Assembly (NCBI RefSeq): GCF_028550395.1
Contig: NZ_JAQQKW010000001.1
Location: 372,001 to 436,000, forward strand
Origin: Asticcacaulis currens
GTDB lineage: Bacteria > Pseudomonadota > Alphaproteobacteria > Caulobacterales > Caulobacteraceae
Length of the DNA stretch: 64,000 nt
Reading direction: 5' to 3'
In this document: piece after piece, positions 44,890 through 54,149 of the stretch
Numbering within the stretch: position 1 is the first letter of the stretch
Layout of the letters: every line of letters starts with the position of its first letter
Position numbers and translations under genes: made by a program
Notes under the pieces: model-generated
Seen by the model: the letters and a program-made list of their open reading frames with translations, nothing else
The model's database searches: none
What the model was told of the DNA's origin: nothing

Positions 44890-45456
44890 ATGTTTATCCA
44901 GACCGAAGCCACACCCAATCCCGACGTGTTGAAATTCATCCCCGGCCGCGAGGTTCTGGGCAAGGGGTCGCTGGAGTTCCGCACGCAAACTGAGGCGGAA
45001 AAATCACCGCTGGCCTTGTCGCTGTTTCAGATTGACGGCGTAGCGGGCGTCTATTTCGGTTCCGACTTCCTGACCGTGAAGCGCGACCCTGAAGCTGGTC
45101 TGATCTGGGCGCAGATCAAGGCACCGATTCTGGCCGCCATTATGGACTTCTACGCGTCAGGTCGTGCGATCCTTAACGAAGACGGTGCCACCAATGAGCG
45201 CACCTATGAGGGCGAAGTCGCCCAAATCGTCTTGGAAATCAAAGATTTGCTCGATACGCGTGTACGTCCGGCGGTGGCGCAGGACGGTGGCGATATCGAA
45301 TTTGAACATTTCGACATTGAGTCCGGCACGCTTTATCTGCACATGCGCGGGGCCTGCTCGGGCTGTCCGTCCTCATCGGCCACCCTGCGTCAAGGCGTGG
45401 AATCCCTGATGAAGCACTATGTCCCGGAAGTCAAAACCATCGAACAGGTCCTGTAA
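44890..45456 (+). CDS. NifU-family iron-sulfur scaffold (Nfu/NfuA-like)
   Basis: The 188-residue protein has an N-terminal Nfu_N domain starting MFIQTEATPNPDVLKFIPG and a C-terminal NifU domain with GACSGCPSSSATLRQGVE, whose CxxC pair holds a transferable 4Fe-4S cluster. This is the usual alphaproteobacterial and mitochondrial Nfu layout. It acts late in Fe-S delivery. It lies one base upstream of tsaB, so the two are one unit. It is also near fur, fitting iron metabolism. Confidence 0.93.
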   Translation: MFIQTEATPNPDVLKFIPGREVLGKGSLEFRTQTEAEKSPLALSLFQIDGVAGVYFGSDFLTVKRDPEAGLIWAQIKAPILAAIMDFYASGRAILNEDGATNERTYEGEVAQIVLEIKDLLDTRVRPAVAQDGGDIEFEHFDIESGTLYLHMRGACSGCPSSSATLRQGVESLMKHYVPEVKTIEQVL

Positions 45457-45457
45457 G

Positions 45458-46129
45458 GTGGCGCTGGCCTTCGTCATAGATACGGCTCTGAATGCCTGCC
45501 AGGTTGGGCTTTTTTCCCATAAAGACGGGTTCGTCTCTGAGGTGGTGGCACTCAGGGAATACATGACGCGCGGGCATCAGGAATTTATTGGTTCCGCCGC
45601 TTTGCAATGTTTCGAGAAAGCTGGAATCAATCCACGCGACGTCGATATTTTGGGCGTGACCTTAGGGCCAGGCTCGTTCACCGGCCTGCGCGTCGGCCTG
45701 TCTTTCGCCAAGGGTATGGCGTCGGGACTGGGCATTGGTCTGCGCGGATTTTCGACGCTGGAGCTAATGGGGCGGGCCGCGGATTTTCACCAGCAGCGGC
45801 GACTGGTGGTGCACGATGCCGGACGAGGTCAGGTCTACTGTCAGCGGCTTGAAGCCGATAGCGCGGTTTCACCACCTGAGTCGTATGACCTTGTAAATTT
45901 GCAGGAAATCGACTTGGGCAGCGACTGGCACTGGCTTATAGGCTCAGGCGCACCGCTTTTGGCCGAACGCTTCCCGCAGGCGCAGATAGCTGCCGAAGTG
46001 CTGCCTGATCTGACGGCGATGGCGACCCTGTGTTGTGCTTCAACGACCGCTTATGACGACCTGACCCCTCTCTATATGCGCGAAGCGGATGCAAAGGTCT
46101 CGGACAAGTCGGTGGTGCATTTCGCGTGA
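45458..46129 (+). CDS. tsaB: tRNA t6A biosynthesis protein TsaB
   Basis: The 223-residue ASKHA-fold protein scaffolds TsaD in threonylcarbamoyladenosine formation. ALAFVIDTALNACQVGL matches the N-terminal strand, and GVTLGPGSFTGLRVGLSFAKGMASGL is the diagnostic TsaB motif. The start is GTG 45458, one base after the upstream stop. It is followed by rimI, a pairing that is very common. Confidence 0.94.
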   Translation: MALAFVIDTALNACQVGLFSHKDGFVSEVVALREYMTRGHQEFIGSAALQCFEKAGINPRDVDILGVTLGPGSFTGLRVGLSFAKGMASGLGIGLRGFSTLELMGRAADFHQQRRLVVHDAGRGQVYCQRLEADSAVSPPESYDLVNLQEIDLGSDWHWLIGSGAPLLAERFPQAQIAAEVLPDLTAMATLCCASTTAYDDLTPLYMREADAKVSDKSVVHFA

Positions 46130-46150
46130 CAATAGACATTTCCGGATATT

Positions 46151-46594
46151 ATGAATAAAATTCGCCAAATTGAAGAATTGGATCAGCGACTGGTGGACAT
46201 CCACGCGCAGACTTTCGACTTTGGCTGGAATAGTTCTGATTTTATAGAATATTTGAAGGGCGCGGAGTATACCTGTTTTGGCCTCTATGACGAGGACGCG
46301 CTTCAGGCGTTTGTGCTCATCTCGGCCGTCCTTGATGAGGCCGAAATCCTGACCCTCGCCACCGATCCACTGGCGCAGAGACGAGGCCATGCACGCGCAC
46401 TGTTGCAGCACCTGATCGCGCATCTCACCCGTATAAACATCCGCAGTCTGTTCCTGGAAGTGGCTGTCGATAACCCCGCCGCCATCGCCCTTTATGAGGG
46501 TCTGGGCTTCCGCCAGGTCGGCCGTCGCCCCCTCTATTACAGCCGTCGCGGCGGCGTGCTGGTGGACGCCCTTATTCTCAGTCTTGCGGTTTGA
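46151..46594 (+). CDS. rimI: Ribosomal-protein-alanine acetyltransferase RimI-like (GNAT)
   Basis: This is a 147-residue GNAT domain. Motif A with the acetyl-CoA loop is LTLATDPLAQRRGHARALLQHLIAHL (the Q/R-x-x-G-x-A pattern), and LFLEVAVDNPAAIALYEGLGFRQVGRRPLYY is the classic RimI C-terminal region. It would acetylate the N-terminus of ribosomal protein S18. Context directly after tsaB supports it over a generic GNAT. Confidence 0.9.
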   Translation: MNKIRQIEELDQRLVDIHAQTFDFGWNSSDFIEYLKGAEYTCFGLYDEDALQAFVLISAVLDEAEILTLATDPLAQRRGHARALLQHLIAHLTRINIRSLFLEVAVDNPAAIALYEGLGFRQVGRRPLYYSRRGGVLVDALILSLAV

Positions 46595-46666
46595 GACGAT
46601 TGCCCTTAATTCCATAGGGGTGCGGCGCAACGCCGCGGTGTATAAACGATAATCCGGGAGGGCCGC

Positions 46667-47077
46667 ATGGACCGTATCGAACAGCAATGCGTCGAAAAGG
46701 GTATGCGCATGACCGATCAGCGCCGGGTCGTCGCCCGTGTGCTGTCTCAGGCCACCGACCATCCGGATGTTGAAGAGCTTTATCGCCGCGCCGCCGCCGT
46801 AGACCCACATATTTCGCTAGCCACCGTCTATCGCACCGTGCGCCTGTTCGAAGAGGCGGGCGTGGTGGAACGCCACGATTTCGGTGACGGTCGCTCGCGC
46901 TATGAACAGGCCGGCGAAGACCACCACGACCACCTGATCAATATCAAGTCGGGCGAAGTTATCGAATTTTTCGACGAAGAGATCGAGAAGCTGAAAACCG
47001 CTCTGGCCGAAAAGCTGGGCTACAAGCTGGTGGGTCATAAGCTTGAACTGTATGGCGTGCCACTCGACGACAAGTGA
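46667..47077 (+). CDS. fur: Ferric uptake regulator Fur
   Basis: The 136-residue metalloregulator starts with a winged helix (KGMRMTDQRRVVARVLSQATDHPDVEELYRRAAAVDPHISLATVYRTVRLFEEAGVV). The metal-binding C-terminal domain has EDHHDHLINIKSGEVIEFFDEEIEKL. The structural zinc CxxC pairs of E. coli Fur are absent, as is usual for alphaproteobacterial Fur. It represses iron uptake when iron is plentiful. Synteny with tsaB-rimI and the following miaB is conserved in Caulobacter relatives, but here a GH28 gene sits between fur and miaB. Its stop abuts the GH28 stop. Confidence 0.96.
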   Translation: MDRIEQQCVEKGMRMTDQRRVVARVLSQATDHPDVEELYRRAAAVDPHISLATVYRTVRLFEEAGVVERHDFGDGRSRYEQAGEDHHDHLINIKSGEVIEFFDEEIEKLKTALAEKLGYKLVGHKLELYGVPLDDK

Positions 47078-48478
47078 TCAGGCGCGATTGATCAGGCCTT
47101 GAACATTCTGCGTCTGAATAGCAGTGTCCGTCAGGGCTTTGGCACCTAGCCGGTAAAGAGACACGGTTTTCACGGGCATATCCGCTTCGGCCTTGATCAG
47201 GCAGAGGTGCTTCGCCTCTTCGACGCGCACGTCGGACAGGTAAAGCCCCTCGATGGGTGTCAGCTTGCGCACATAGGTCGGTAGCAAGGTGCGCCACTGA
47301 TAAAGGACATCGGTTTCCACCGCGAGAAGACTGCCCTGAATTTTGGTTGCACTGACATTGTGCATGTGGATGTTTTTGACGTAACCGCCACGACGCTCGT
47401 TTGTTTTGATATAGAGCAGGTTGTTTATGGGTACCGCCCAGCCGTCTTCACCCCTGCCATCGCCTACGAAATGGCAGTTATCGACAAAGACGTTTTCAAT
47501 GCCCCCGGATAGCTCGCTGCCGACGGCCATGAGTTGATGGCCGTTCTTGATGCGGCAATTGCGCATGACGACATTCTTTGTCGGCGTATTGAGTCGCCAA
47601 GCGTCCATGTCCCGGCCCGATTTGACGGATACGGCGTCATCCCCCTGATCGAACACACAATCCTCGATCAGAACGTTCTGGCTCATCTCCGGATCAACGC
47701 CATCATTATTATGGCCATGCGCCCGCACCTTCACGCGGCGGATCACCACGTCCCGGCACATTAGGGGATGAATGGTCCAGAATGGACTGTCTTCGATCGA
47801 AATGTCTTCGATCAGGACGTGGCGGCAGCGGTTAAACTGCACAAAATGTGGTCGCAGGTGGTTTTCACCTTCGGCCATCTGACGCGCTTCGACGGGGAGG
47901 CCCTGATAGGCGAAATCATACAACCGGATCAGTGCATCCATGTGAGGCTTTGGGCGCTTGTACCAAAGCTGCCAGACATCGAGCTTTGCCTTGAGCTTCC
48001 CTCCGCCACTAATCCCCACATTTTCGCAGTCAAACGCGTAGACTAATGGTGAGTAGTTGAAACACTCAATACCCTCCCACGAGGTCTGAACCGGCGGTAG
48101 GTAATCTTCCGGCTTTTCGGAAAAGAGCAGGGTTGCGCCCTTCGACAGGTGCAGGTTGACGTGGCTTTTCAGGTGTATCTTGCCGGTGGGCCAGATACCT
48201 TCCGGGACGATGACATTGCCTGAACCGGCCCGATGTGCGGCATCAATGGCTTTTGCGATGGCGGCTGAGGTGGCCGTCTGATCATCAGGAGAGGCGCCAA
48301 AGTCAGTGATGGGGAAGCGTCGGACGCGTGAAAAATCGGGTACACGAAGAGGCGGCATATCAAAAGGCGCGCTAACCGACAGACGTTTTTGGTTGAGACC
48401 CGATGCGGCCTGAGCGTTGCCGGTGAGCAGAGGTGCGGATAAACCCGCATACAGAACCGAGCGGCGTGAAAGGCTCAT
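47078..48478 (-). CDS. Glycoside hydrolase family 28 (polygalacturonase-like), Tat-exported
   Basis: The 466-residue protein has a twin-arginine signal (SLSRRSVLYAGLSAPLLTGNAQA) and a right-handed beta-helix. GH28 catalytic motifs are visible: HNNDGVDPEMS (first D), DQGDDAVSVKSG (DD pair), NGHQLMAVGSE (the GHG-like histidine) and LYIKTNERRGG (R-x-K equivalent). It probably cleaves pectin-type galacturonans or related uronides. ATG 48478 gives the signal peptide directly. It is the only carbohydrate-degradation gene in a housekeeping region and interrupts the fur-miaB neighbourhood, so it is likely an insertion of accessory content. Confidence 0.9.
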   Translation of the reverse strand: MSLSRRSVLYAGLSAPLLTGNAQAASGLNQKRLSVSAPFDMPPLRVPDFSRVRRFPITDFGASPDDQTATSAAIAKAIDAAHRAGSGNVIVPEGIWPTGKIHLKSHVNLHLSKGATLLFSEKPEDYLPPVQTSWEGIECFNYSPLVYAFDCENVGISGGGKLKAKLDVWQLWYKRPKPHMDALIRLYDFAYQGLPVEARQMAEGENHLRPHFVQFNRCRHVLIEDISIEDSPFWTIHPLMCRDVVIRRVKVRAHGHNNDGVDPEMSQNVLIEDCVFDQGDDAVSVKSGRDMDAWRLNTPTKNVVMRNCRIKNGHQLMAVGSELSGGIENVFVDNCHFVGDGRGEDGWAVPINNLLYIKTNERRGGYVKNIHMHNVSATKIQGSLLAVETDVLYQWRTLLPTYVRKLTPIEGLYLSDVRVEEAKHLCLIKAEADMPVKTVSLYRLGAKALTDTAIQTQNVQGLINRA

Positions 48479-48608
48479 CTGTCTCTTCCCTAAATATTCG
48501 CTGACAACCGGAGTGCATGAGCGCATAGCTTCGCGGGCAGCGGTATTTGCTTGTTATTCGATCAAATTATCATATAAAACGATCAGTAACAATCAAAAAG
48601 GATCAGAA

Positions 48609-48662
48609 ATGCCGTTTGGGTTTTGCGACGGCATGTGGATAAAATCCGGTGTTTGGCCTTGA
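48609..48662 (+). CDS. Possible 17-codon leader ORF upstream of miaB
   Basis: ATG follows AAAAAGGATCAGAA, a good ribosome-binding site, and encodes [17 protein letters not shown] before a stop 31 bases ahead of miaB. The start codon lies in a hairpin with 7-bp arms ATGCCGT (48609-48615) and ACGGCAT (48628-48634). It may be chance; no regulatory codon run is seen apart from two Trp. Confidence 0.25.
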   Translation: MPFGFCDGMWIKSGVWP

Positions 48663-48693
48663 AAAACGAGGCCTGAAACCTCATAAGCACCGC

Positions 48694-50061
48694 ATGAGTG
48701 AAACCGCATCCGCCGCCTCCAAAAAGCTGCACATCAAAACCTACGGCTGTCAGATGAACGTCTATGACAGCGAGCGCATGGCTGACCTTTTGCGCCCGCT
48801 GGGCTATGCGGTGTCAGATCAGGCCGAAGGCGCCGATCTGGTGCTGCTAAACACCTGCCATATCCGGGAAAAGGCGGCCGAAAAGGTTTATTCCGAGATC
48901 GGTCGTCTGAAGGTAATGCGTCAGGAAAAGGAAGCGCGCGGCGAAGGGCGTATGACGATTGCCGTCGCCGGATGCGTAGCGCAGGCCGAGGGCGAAGAGA
49001 TCATGAACCGCGCGCCGGCCGTCGATCTGGTCGTCGGGCCGCAGGCCTATCATCAGCTACCTGAGCTGATCGCGCGCACCACCCGCGCCAAGGGTGAGCG
49101 CCTCAAAGCCGACTTCGCTCCGGAAGACAAGTTCGATGCCCTTTCTACCGAACGTCAGGCAACCGGTCCGACGGCGTTCCTGACCGTACAGGAGGGCTGC
49201 GACAAGTTCTGTACCTTCTGTGTCGTGCCCTACACCCGCGGCGCCGAGTGGTCGCGTCCGGTGGCCTCGATCCTTGAAGAAGCCCGTTCGCTGGCTTCGA
49301 AAGGTGTGCGTGAAATCACGCTTTTGGGCCAAAACGTAAACGCCTATAACGGCCTTGAGGCCGATGGTCAGGAATCGACCCTGCCTCGCCTGATGCGGGC
49401 CCTGTCTGAGATCGAGGGGCTCGATCGTATCCGTTACACCACCTCGCACCCCAATGACATGACCGATGAACTGATCCGTGCCCATGCGGAAAACCCCGCG
49501 GTCATGCCCTATCTGCACCTGCCGGTGCAGTCGGGATCGGACAAGATACTGCGCGCGATGAACCGCAAGCACGGGCGTCAGGCCTATATCGACCTGATTG
49601 CGCGCCTGAAAGCCGCTGTACCGAACATCGCCCTGTCCGGCGACTTCATCGTCGGTTTCCCGGGCGAGACGGACAAGGATTTCGAAGACACGATGGACCT
49701 GATCCGCACGGTCGGCTACGCCTCGGCCTTCTCGTTTAAATACTCCAAGCGTCCGGGCACGCCGGCGGCCGCCATGCCGGGTCAGGTCGATGAGGCCGTG
49801 GCCGATGCGCGCCTTCAGGCGCTTCAGGCCCTGATCAATGAACAGGCGCAGACCTTTAAGGCCTCGCTGGTCGGGCAAACCATCGACGTGCTGTTTGAAA
49901 AGCCGGGCCGCTATGGTCAGCAGGCCATCGGGCGGTCGCCCTGGCTGCATGCGGTGTTTGCCGAAGACGCGGCGCACCTGATCGGTCAGATCGTGCCGGT
50001 GAAGATTGTGGGCGTGGGGAACAATTCTCTGATCGGGGAACTGGAAAAGGTACACGCTTGA
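48694..50061 (+). CDS. miaB: tRNA-2-methylthio-N6-dimethylallyladenosine synthase MiaB
   Basis: The 455-residue radical-SAM methylthiotransferase has the first 4Fe-4S cluster on C19, C55 and C94 ([27 protein letters not shown]) and the radical-SAM cluster on C169-x3-C173-x2-C176 ([10 protein letters not shown]). A TRAM domain ends the protein ([20 protein letters not shown]). It modifies A37 of tRNAs reading UNN codons. ATG 48694 is the family start. It overlaps phoH by four bases and leads the miaB-phoH-ybeY-corC-lnt operon. Confidence 0.97.
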   Translation: MSETASAASKKLHIKTYGCQMNVYDSERMADLLRPLGYAVSDQAEGADLVLLNTCHIREKAAEKVYSEIGRLKVMRQEKEARGEGRMTIAVAGCVAQAEGEEIMNRAPAVDLVVGPQAYHQLPELIARTTRAKGERLKADFAPEDKFDALSTERQATGPTAFLTVQEGCDKFCTFCVVPYTRGAEWSRPVASILEEARSLASKGVREITLLGQNVNAYNGLEADGQESTLPRLMRALSEIEGLDRIRYTTSHPNDMTDELIRAHAENPAVMPYLHLPVQSGSDKILRAMNRKHGRQAYIDLIARLKAAVPNIALSGDFIVGFPGETDKDFEDTMDLIRTVGYASAFSFKYSKRPGTPAAAMPGQVDEAVADARLQALQALINEQAQTFKASLVGQTIDVLFEKPGRYGQQAIGRSPWLHAVFAEDAAHLIGQIVPVKIVGVGNNSLIGELEKVHA

Positions 50062-51017
50062 CCCTTGCCACTGAAGATTTCATCGAACTGAGCGAAGACA
50101 AGGTTCTGGCCCTGTCCGGACCGGCGCAGCGCTATCTGGCCCTGATCGAAGGGGCCTATCATGTGCTGATCGAAACCCCCGGTGGCGGATTTCAGGTAAC
50201 GGGCAAGGTGCGTGACCGTCAGCGCGCCCACGTCATCCTTAACGCACTGTCGGAGCTTTATGACGAAGGGGTGGAGATCAGCGAGGTAGATGTCCGCACC
50301 CTGATCCAGAACCCGACCGGCAAGTCACCGGTGTGGGCCGACCACCACGGGCAATCGCATGTGATCGTGATGGGCCGTAAAGGGGCCATTGCGCCCAAGA
50401 CCGAGGGACAGGCGAAATATTATCAGCAACTGCTGCGCAACGACCTGACTTTCGGGCTGGGGCCGGCAGGGTCTGGCAAGACCTTTATGGCCGTGGCGCA
50501 CGGAGCGTCACTGTTGCTCAAAGGGGCCGTGGATCGGCTTGTCATCACACGTCCGGCGGTCGAGGCCGGGGAGAAGCTGGGCTTCCTGCCCGGTGATCTG
50601 AATGAAAAGGTTGATCCCTACCTGATGCCCATCTGGCAGGCGCTGGATGATATTCTGGGGGCAGAAAGCCTGCGTCGCCGCCGCGAACGCAATGAGATTG
50701 AAGTGGCCCCACTTGCCTATATGCGCGGTCGCACCCTGTCCAACGCCTATGTCATTGTCGATGAGGCCCAAAACACCACCAAACAGCAGATGAAGATGGT
50801 GCTGACGCGCCTGGGCGAAGGCTCGAAAATGGTCGTCACGGGTGATCCGTCGCAGGTCGATCTTCCCCGCGCTTCGGACTCCGGTCTGGTACATGCTGTG
50901 GGCCTTCTGAACGATGTGAAGGGGGTAGGGGTCTCGCGCCTGACCGCTGAAGACGTGGTGCGTCACGAACTGGTCGCGCGCATCGTGCGTGCCTATGACA
51001 GCGAAAAACATGACTGA
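50058..51017 (+). CDS. PhoH-like ATPase (YbeZ)
   Basis: The 319-residue protein has an N-terminal KH-like region and a P-loop: [20 protein letters not shown] (Walker A, about 132-145), [26 protein letters not shown] and [42 protein letters not shown]. It probably acts in RNA metabolism with YbeY. The start is TTG 50058, overlapping miaB. The end overlaps ybeY by eight bases, supporting joint production. Confidence 0.94.
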   Translation: MTLATEDFIELSEDKVLALSGPAQRYLALIEGAYHVLIETPGGGFQVTGKVRDRQRAHVILNALSELYDEGVEISEVDVRTLIQNPTGKSPVWADHHGQSHVIVMGRKGAIAPKTEGQAKYYQQLLRNDLTFGLGPAGSGKTFMAVAHGASLLLKGAVDRLVITRPAVEAGEKLGFLPGDLNEKVDPYLMPIWQALDDILGAESLRRRRERNEIEVAPLAYMRGRTLSNAYVIVDEAQNTTKQQMKMVLTRLGEGSKMVVTGDPSQVDLPRASDSGLVHAVGLLNDVKGVGVSRLTAEDVVRHELVARIVRAYDSEKHD

Positions 51018-51480
51018 ATTTGCCCCCCTGATCGACATTGAAGTCGAACACGACGAGTGGACCAACGCCCTGCCGGAGGTTTCGGCGGTGGTGACCGGCG
51101 CGATTGAGGCGACCTTTGCCTATCTGGGGGCGAAAGAGCAGCTTGATCTGGTGGTGCTACTGACCGACGATGCGGAAATGAAGGCGCTCAACAAGGAGTT
51201 CCGTCAGAAGAACGCGCCTACCAACGTATTATCCTTTCCCGCGCCGGACATGATGCATCCGCATCTGGGGGATATCGCCTTTGGGTTTGAAACCTGCGTG
51301 CGCGAGGCGAAAGAACAAAAAAAAGCGCTCAAGGCCCATGTGGCCCATCTCAGCGTACATGGCGCTTTGCATCTTTTGGGTTATGATCACATCAACGATC
51401 CGGAAGCCGAGGAGATGGAAGACCTCGAGCGCAAGATCCTTCAGGGGCTCGGCATTGCCGATCCTTATCTAGACGAATAG
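51010..51480 (+). CDS. ybeY: Endoribonuclease YbeY (16S rRNA maturation)
   Basis: The 156-residue zinc protein has the UPF0054 motif HLSVHGALHLLGYDHIND, whose three histidines bind the metal, and FRQKNAPTNVLSFPAPD. It contributes to rRNA 3'-end processing and ribosome quality control. ATG 51010 lies inside the phoH end, giving an eight-base overlap. Twelve bases separate it from corC. Confidence 0.96.
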   Translation: MTEFAPLIDIEVEHDEWTNALPEVSAVVTGAIEATFAYLGAKEQLDLVVLLTDDAEMKALNKEFRQKNAPTNVLSFPAPDMMHPHLGDIAFGFETCVREAKEQKKALKAHVAHLSVHGALHLLGYDHINDPEAEEMEDLERKILQGLGIADPYLDE

Positions 51481-51492
51481 GCCACACACACC

Positions 51493-52383
51493 ATGCCGGA
51501 GCCTGACAGTCGTAGCGCCAAGCGCCCGACCGGACCCAGAAAGACCCTGTTGAACCTCTTTGGCCTGCTAGGGCCGGATGAGGCGGAAAAGCCGCTCAGT
51601 CTGAGCGAGCGTCCCGATGTTTCCAACGACCTGATTGAACACGCCCGTGCGTTTCAGAATCTGCGCGTATCTGACGTGATGACGCCACGCGTCGATATAA
51701 TAGGCATCGAAGACGCCGCGACCCTGTCTGAACTGGTGCGGGTGTGTGTTGAAAGCGAGCACTCGCGCCTTCCGGTCTATAGCGACAATCTCGATCATCC
51801 CGTCGGCGTCATCCACGTCAAGGATGTGTTCAAACTTTTGGCTCCCTCAGAAGACCGGCGTATTCCCGATTGGGACGCTCCCGTGACCGACCGCTTAAAG
51901 CGCGAACTGATCTATGTACCGGCGGCCATGTCGGCGACGGACCTGCTGTTAAAAATGCAGACCGAGCGCTCGCACATGGCGCTCGTCATCGACGAACATG
52001 GCGGCACCGATGGGCTGGTGACCCTCGAAGACCTGCTTGAGGCCGTGGTCGGCGACATTGCCGACGAGTATGATGATGACGAGGCGGATGAACTGATCGA
52101 AACCCCTGACGGGCACATCGAGGTCAGTGGCCGTGTTGAGCTGGAGACGCTTGAGGAACGGCTGGGGCTCCGTTTGTTTCCGGAAGATAGCGAAGACGAG
52201 GTCGATACGCTGGGCGGACTGGTGGCCGTGCTGGCCGGCCGGGTGCCGCATCCGGGTGAAATCATCCCTTACGCGGCCGCTGGGATCGATATAGAAGTGC
52301 TTGACGCCGACCCGCGCCGCATCAAGCGACTGCGCCTGCATCGTCACGAACGCAAACCCGACCTGATTCCGGAAGACGTATGA
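51493..52383 (+). CDS. CBS/CorC_HlyC domain protein, CorC-type
   Basis: The 296-residue protein has two CBS domains (VSDVMTPRVDIIGIEDAATLSELVRV..., then MSATDLLLKMQTERSHMALVIDEHGGTDGLVTLEDLLEAVVGDI) and a C-terminal transporter-associated domain (EVSGRVELETLEERLGLRLFPEDS). It lacks membrane segments, so it is the soluble CorC type rather than a full HlyC/CorC transporter. Roles in Mg2+/Co2+ efflux are proposed. The DEHGGT sequence is a family landmark. It overlaps lnt by four bases. Confidence 0.92.
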   Translation: MPEPDSRSAKRPTGPRKTLLNLFGLLGPDEAEKPLSLSERPDVSNDLIEHARAFQNLRVSDVMTPRVDIIGIEDAATLSELVRVCVESEHSRLPVYSDNLDHPVGVIHVKDVFKLLAPSEDRRIPDWDAPVTDRLKRELIYVPAAMSATDLLLKMQTERSHMALVIDEHGGTDGLVTLEDLLEAVVGDIADEYDDDEADELIETPDGHIEVSGRVELETLEERLGLRLFPEDSEDEVDTLGGLVAVLAGRVPHPGEIIPYAAAGIDIEVLDADPRRIKRLRLHRHERKPDLIPEDV

Positions 52384-54131
52384 CCCTGACCGAACTCGGT
52401 GCCCTTCTGGCGCCCGCCTTCGCCCTGTACCGTCGCTATATGGGGCCGAAACGGCAGGCGGCGCTGATGGGGTTACTGCTGGGATTGGCCCAGCCGCCGT
52501 TCGGTTTTCTTCCAGGGCTCCTGGCCTATTCCGTTCTTCTGTGGAGCCTCGATCAGGACTTAGGGCCCAAGTCTTTGCGTCGGGCGTTTGCCATAGGATG
52601 GTGGGCGGGTTTCCTCTATTTCCTCGTCGGGTGTTTCTGGGTGGCCGAGGCCTTTCTGGTCGATGCCAGCAATCAGGGTTGGATGGCCCCGTTTGCCGTT
52701 TGCCTTTTGCCCGGTGGCATTGCCCTGTTCTGGGGCGCGGCGTTTGCAGCCTACCGCAAACTGGTGAGCGGGCCACTGACGGGGCACTGGTCACGCTGGC
52801 TGGTCTTTGCGGGCCTGTTTTGCCTGTTCGAGTGGCTGCGCGGCACGATCCTGACCGGATTTCCGTGGAATCCCGCCGGCGCAACATGGAAGGCCGGTTC
52901 CGCCGTATCGCAACTGGCTGCGCTGTTCGGCATTTATGGGCTAAGCCTGTTTACCGTTACGCTCTTTGCCAGCCCGGCGGTCAGCCGTCGTGAGCAGGGG
53001 CTTAAAGGCCTGTGGCCTGTGGCCGTATCCGCCTTAATTCTGGTGGCGGGGCTTGGCTTTGGGGCGGTCCGCCTGGCGACCACTGAGGTTGCTCCGACGC
53101 AGACGTGGATACGCATCGTCCAGCCCAATATCGGTCAGCGGGCCAAATGGAGCGAAGGGGCCCTGCTTCGGGTCATGCGCGACTATGTGGCCTATAGCCG
53201 GGCACACGCTGGGCGAGAAATATTACAGGCCGTAACAAAACGTGATCGAAAACCCTATCCCGATGTCATCGTGTGGCCGGAGGGCGCACTTCCGGACGCG
53301 GCTGAGAACCTGCTTGATCCACAATCTGAGACTGCAAACCTGTTTGCCGGTCTGTTGCAGCCGGATCAGATTTTGCTGTGGGGGGCCTATCACCGCGCGG
53401 TAGATGAGGAAAACGCCCTTGTGTGGCGTAACTCCCTGCTCGCCCTGTCGCGCGATGAGAGCGGCACGAACTATCAGGTCGTCTATTCCAAGTTCAAACT
53501 GGTACCCTTCGGGGAGTTTCTGCCGTTTGAGAGCGTGCTCGAAAGCCTTGGTGTAAAGGAACTGGCGCATGTAGGTGACGGATTTAGCCCCGGCCCGCGC
53601 ACCCGCCCGGTCGAGGTTGAAGGACTGCCACCCTTTCTGCCGTTGATCTGTTATGAGGGCCTGTTTCCGGCTTTGGCGAACGGTGAACGCCCGTCGTCTT
53701 CGGCGCCATTACGGCCATCATGGATCGTCAATATTTCTAACGATGCCTGGTTCGGTCCAACGACCGGACCGGTGCAGCACCTTAACCTGTCGAGCTACCG
53801 TGCGATCGAAGAAGGCCTGCCCATGGTCCGGTCAACCCCTACGGGTGTGTCTGCGATAATCGACCCTTTAGGACGCATTGTCGAAGGGTCGGAAATCCGC
53901 ATAGGTCAATCAGGTTTTCGTGATGTTCTGTTACCGGAGGCGGTATCATTTGCACCTTATACGCTGTGGCGACATCTGCACCTCATGCTTGTGGCGCTTT
54001 TTTGCTTGATTCCATTGATATTTGTGACTTTTGTAAACGTTAGCAAAAACAACCAAGAAAATGATCGTGTCCCAGATCCGGATGGGGCCGGTTTTACGAC
54101 AAAAAAGCAGCACGGCGACAACGCCGGCTGA
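52380..54131 (+). CDS. lnt: Apolipoprotein N-acyltransferase
   Basis: The 583-residue inner-membrane enzyme adds the third acyl chain to lipoproteins. N-terminal helices (residues about 20-230) are followed by a nitrilase-like periplasmic domain with catalytic triad E (VWPEGALPD, near 300), K (SKFKLVPFGEFLPF, near 371) and C (PLICYEGLFP, near 423). A final helix (HLMLVALFCLIPLIFVTFV) is followed by a polar tail of about 25 residues (NNQENDRVPDPDGAGF...) that most homologues lack. It serves the several lipoproteins in the window (LptE, MltA, DUF3576). Confidence 0.95.
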   Translation: MTLTELGALLAPAFALYRRYMGPKRQAALMGLLLGLAQPPFGFLPGLLAYSVLLWSLDQDLGPKSLRRAFAIGWWAGFLYFLVGCFWVAEAFLVDASNQGWMAPFAVCLLPGGIALFWGAAFAAYRKLVSGPLTGHWSRWLVFAGLFCLFEWLRGTILTGFPWNPAGATWKAGSAVSQLAALFGIYGLSLFTVTLFASPAVSRREQGLKGLWPVAVSALILVAGLGFGAVRLATTEVAPTQTWIRIVQPNIGQRAKWSEGALLRVMRDYVAYSRAHAGREILQAVTKRDRKPYPDVIVWPEGALPDAAENLLDPQSETANLFAGLLQPDQILLWGAYHRAVDEENALVWRNSLLALSRDESGTNYQVVYSKFKLVPFGEFLPFESVLESLGVKELAHVGDGFSPGPRTRPVEVEGLPPFLPLICYEGLFPALANGERPSSSAPLRPSWIVNISNDAWFGPTTGPVQHLNLSSYRAIEEGLPMVRSTPTGVSAIIDPLGRIVEGSEIRIGQSGFRDVLLPEAVSFAPYTLWRHLHLMLVALFCLIPLIFVTFVNVSKNNQENDRVPDPDGAGFTTKKQHGDNAG

Positions 54132-54149
54132 TAAAGTAAAGAGGCAAAG

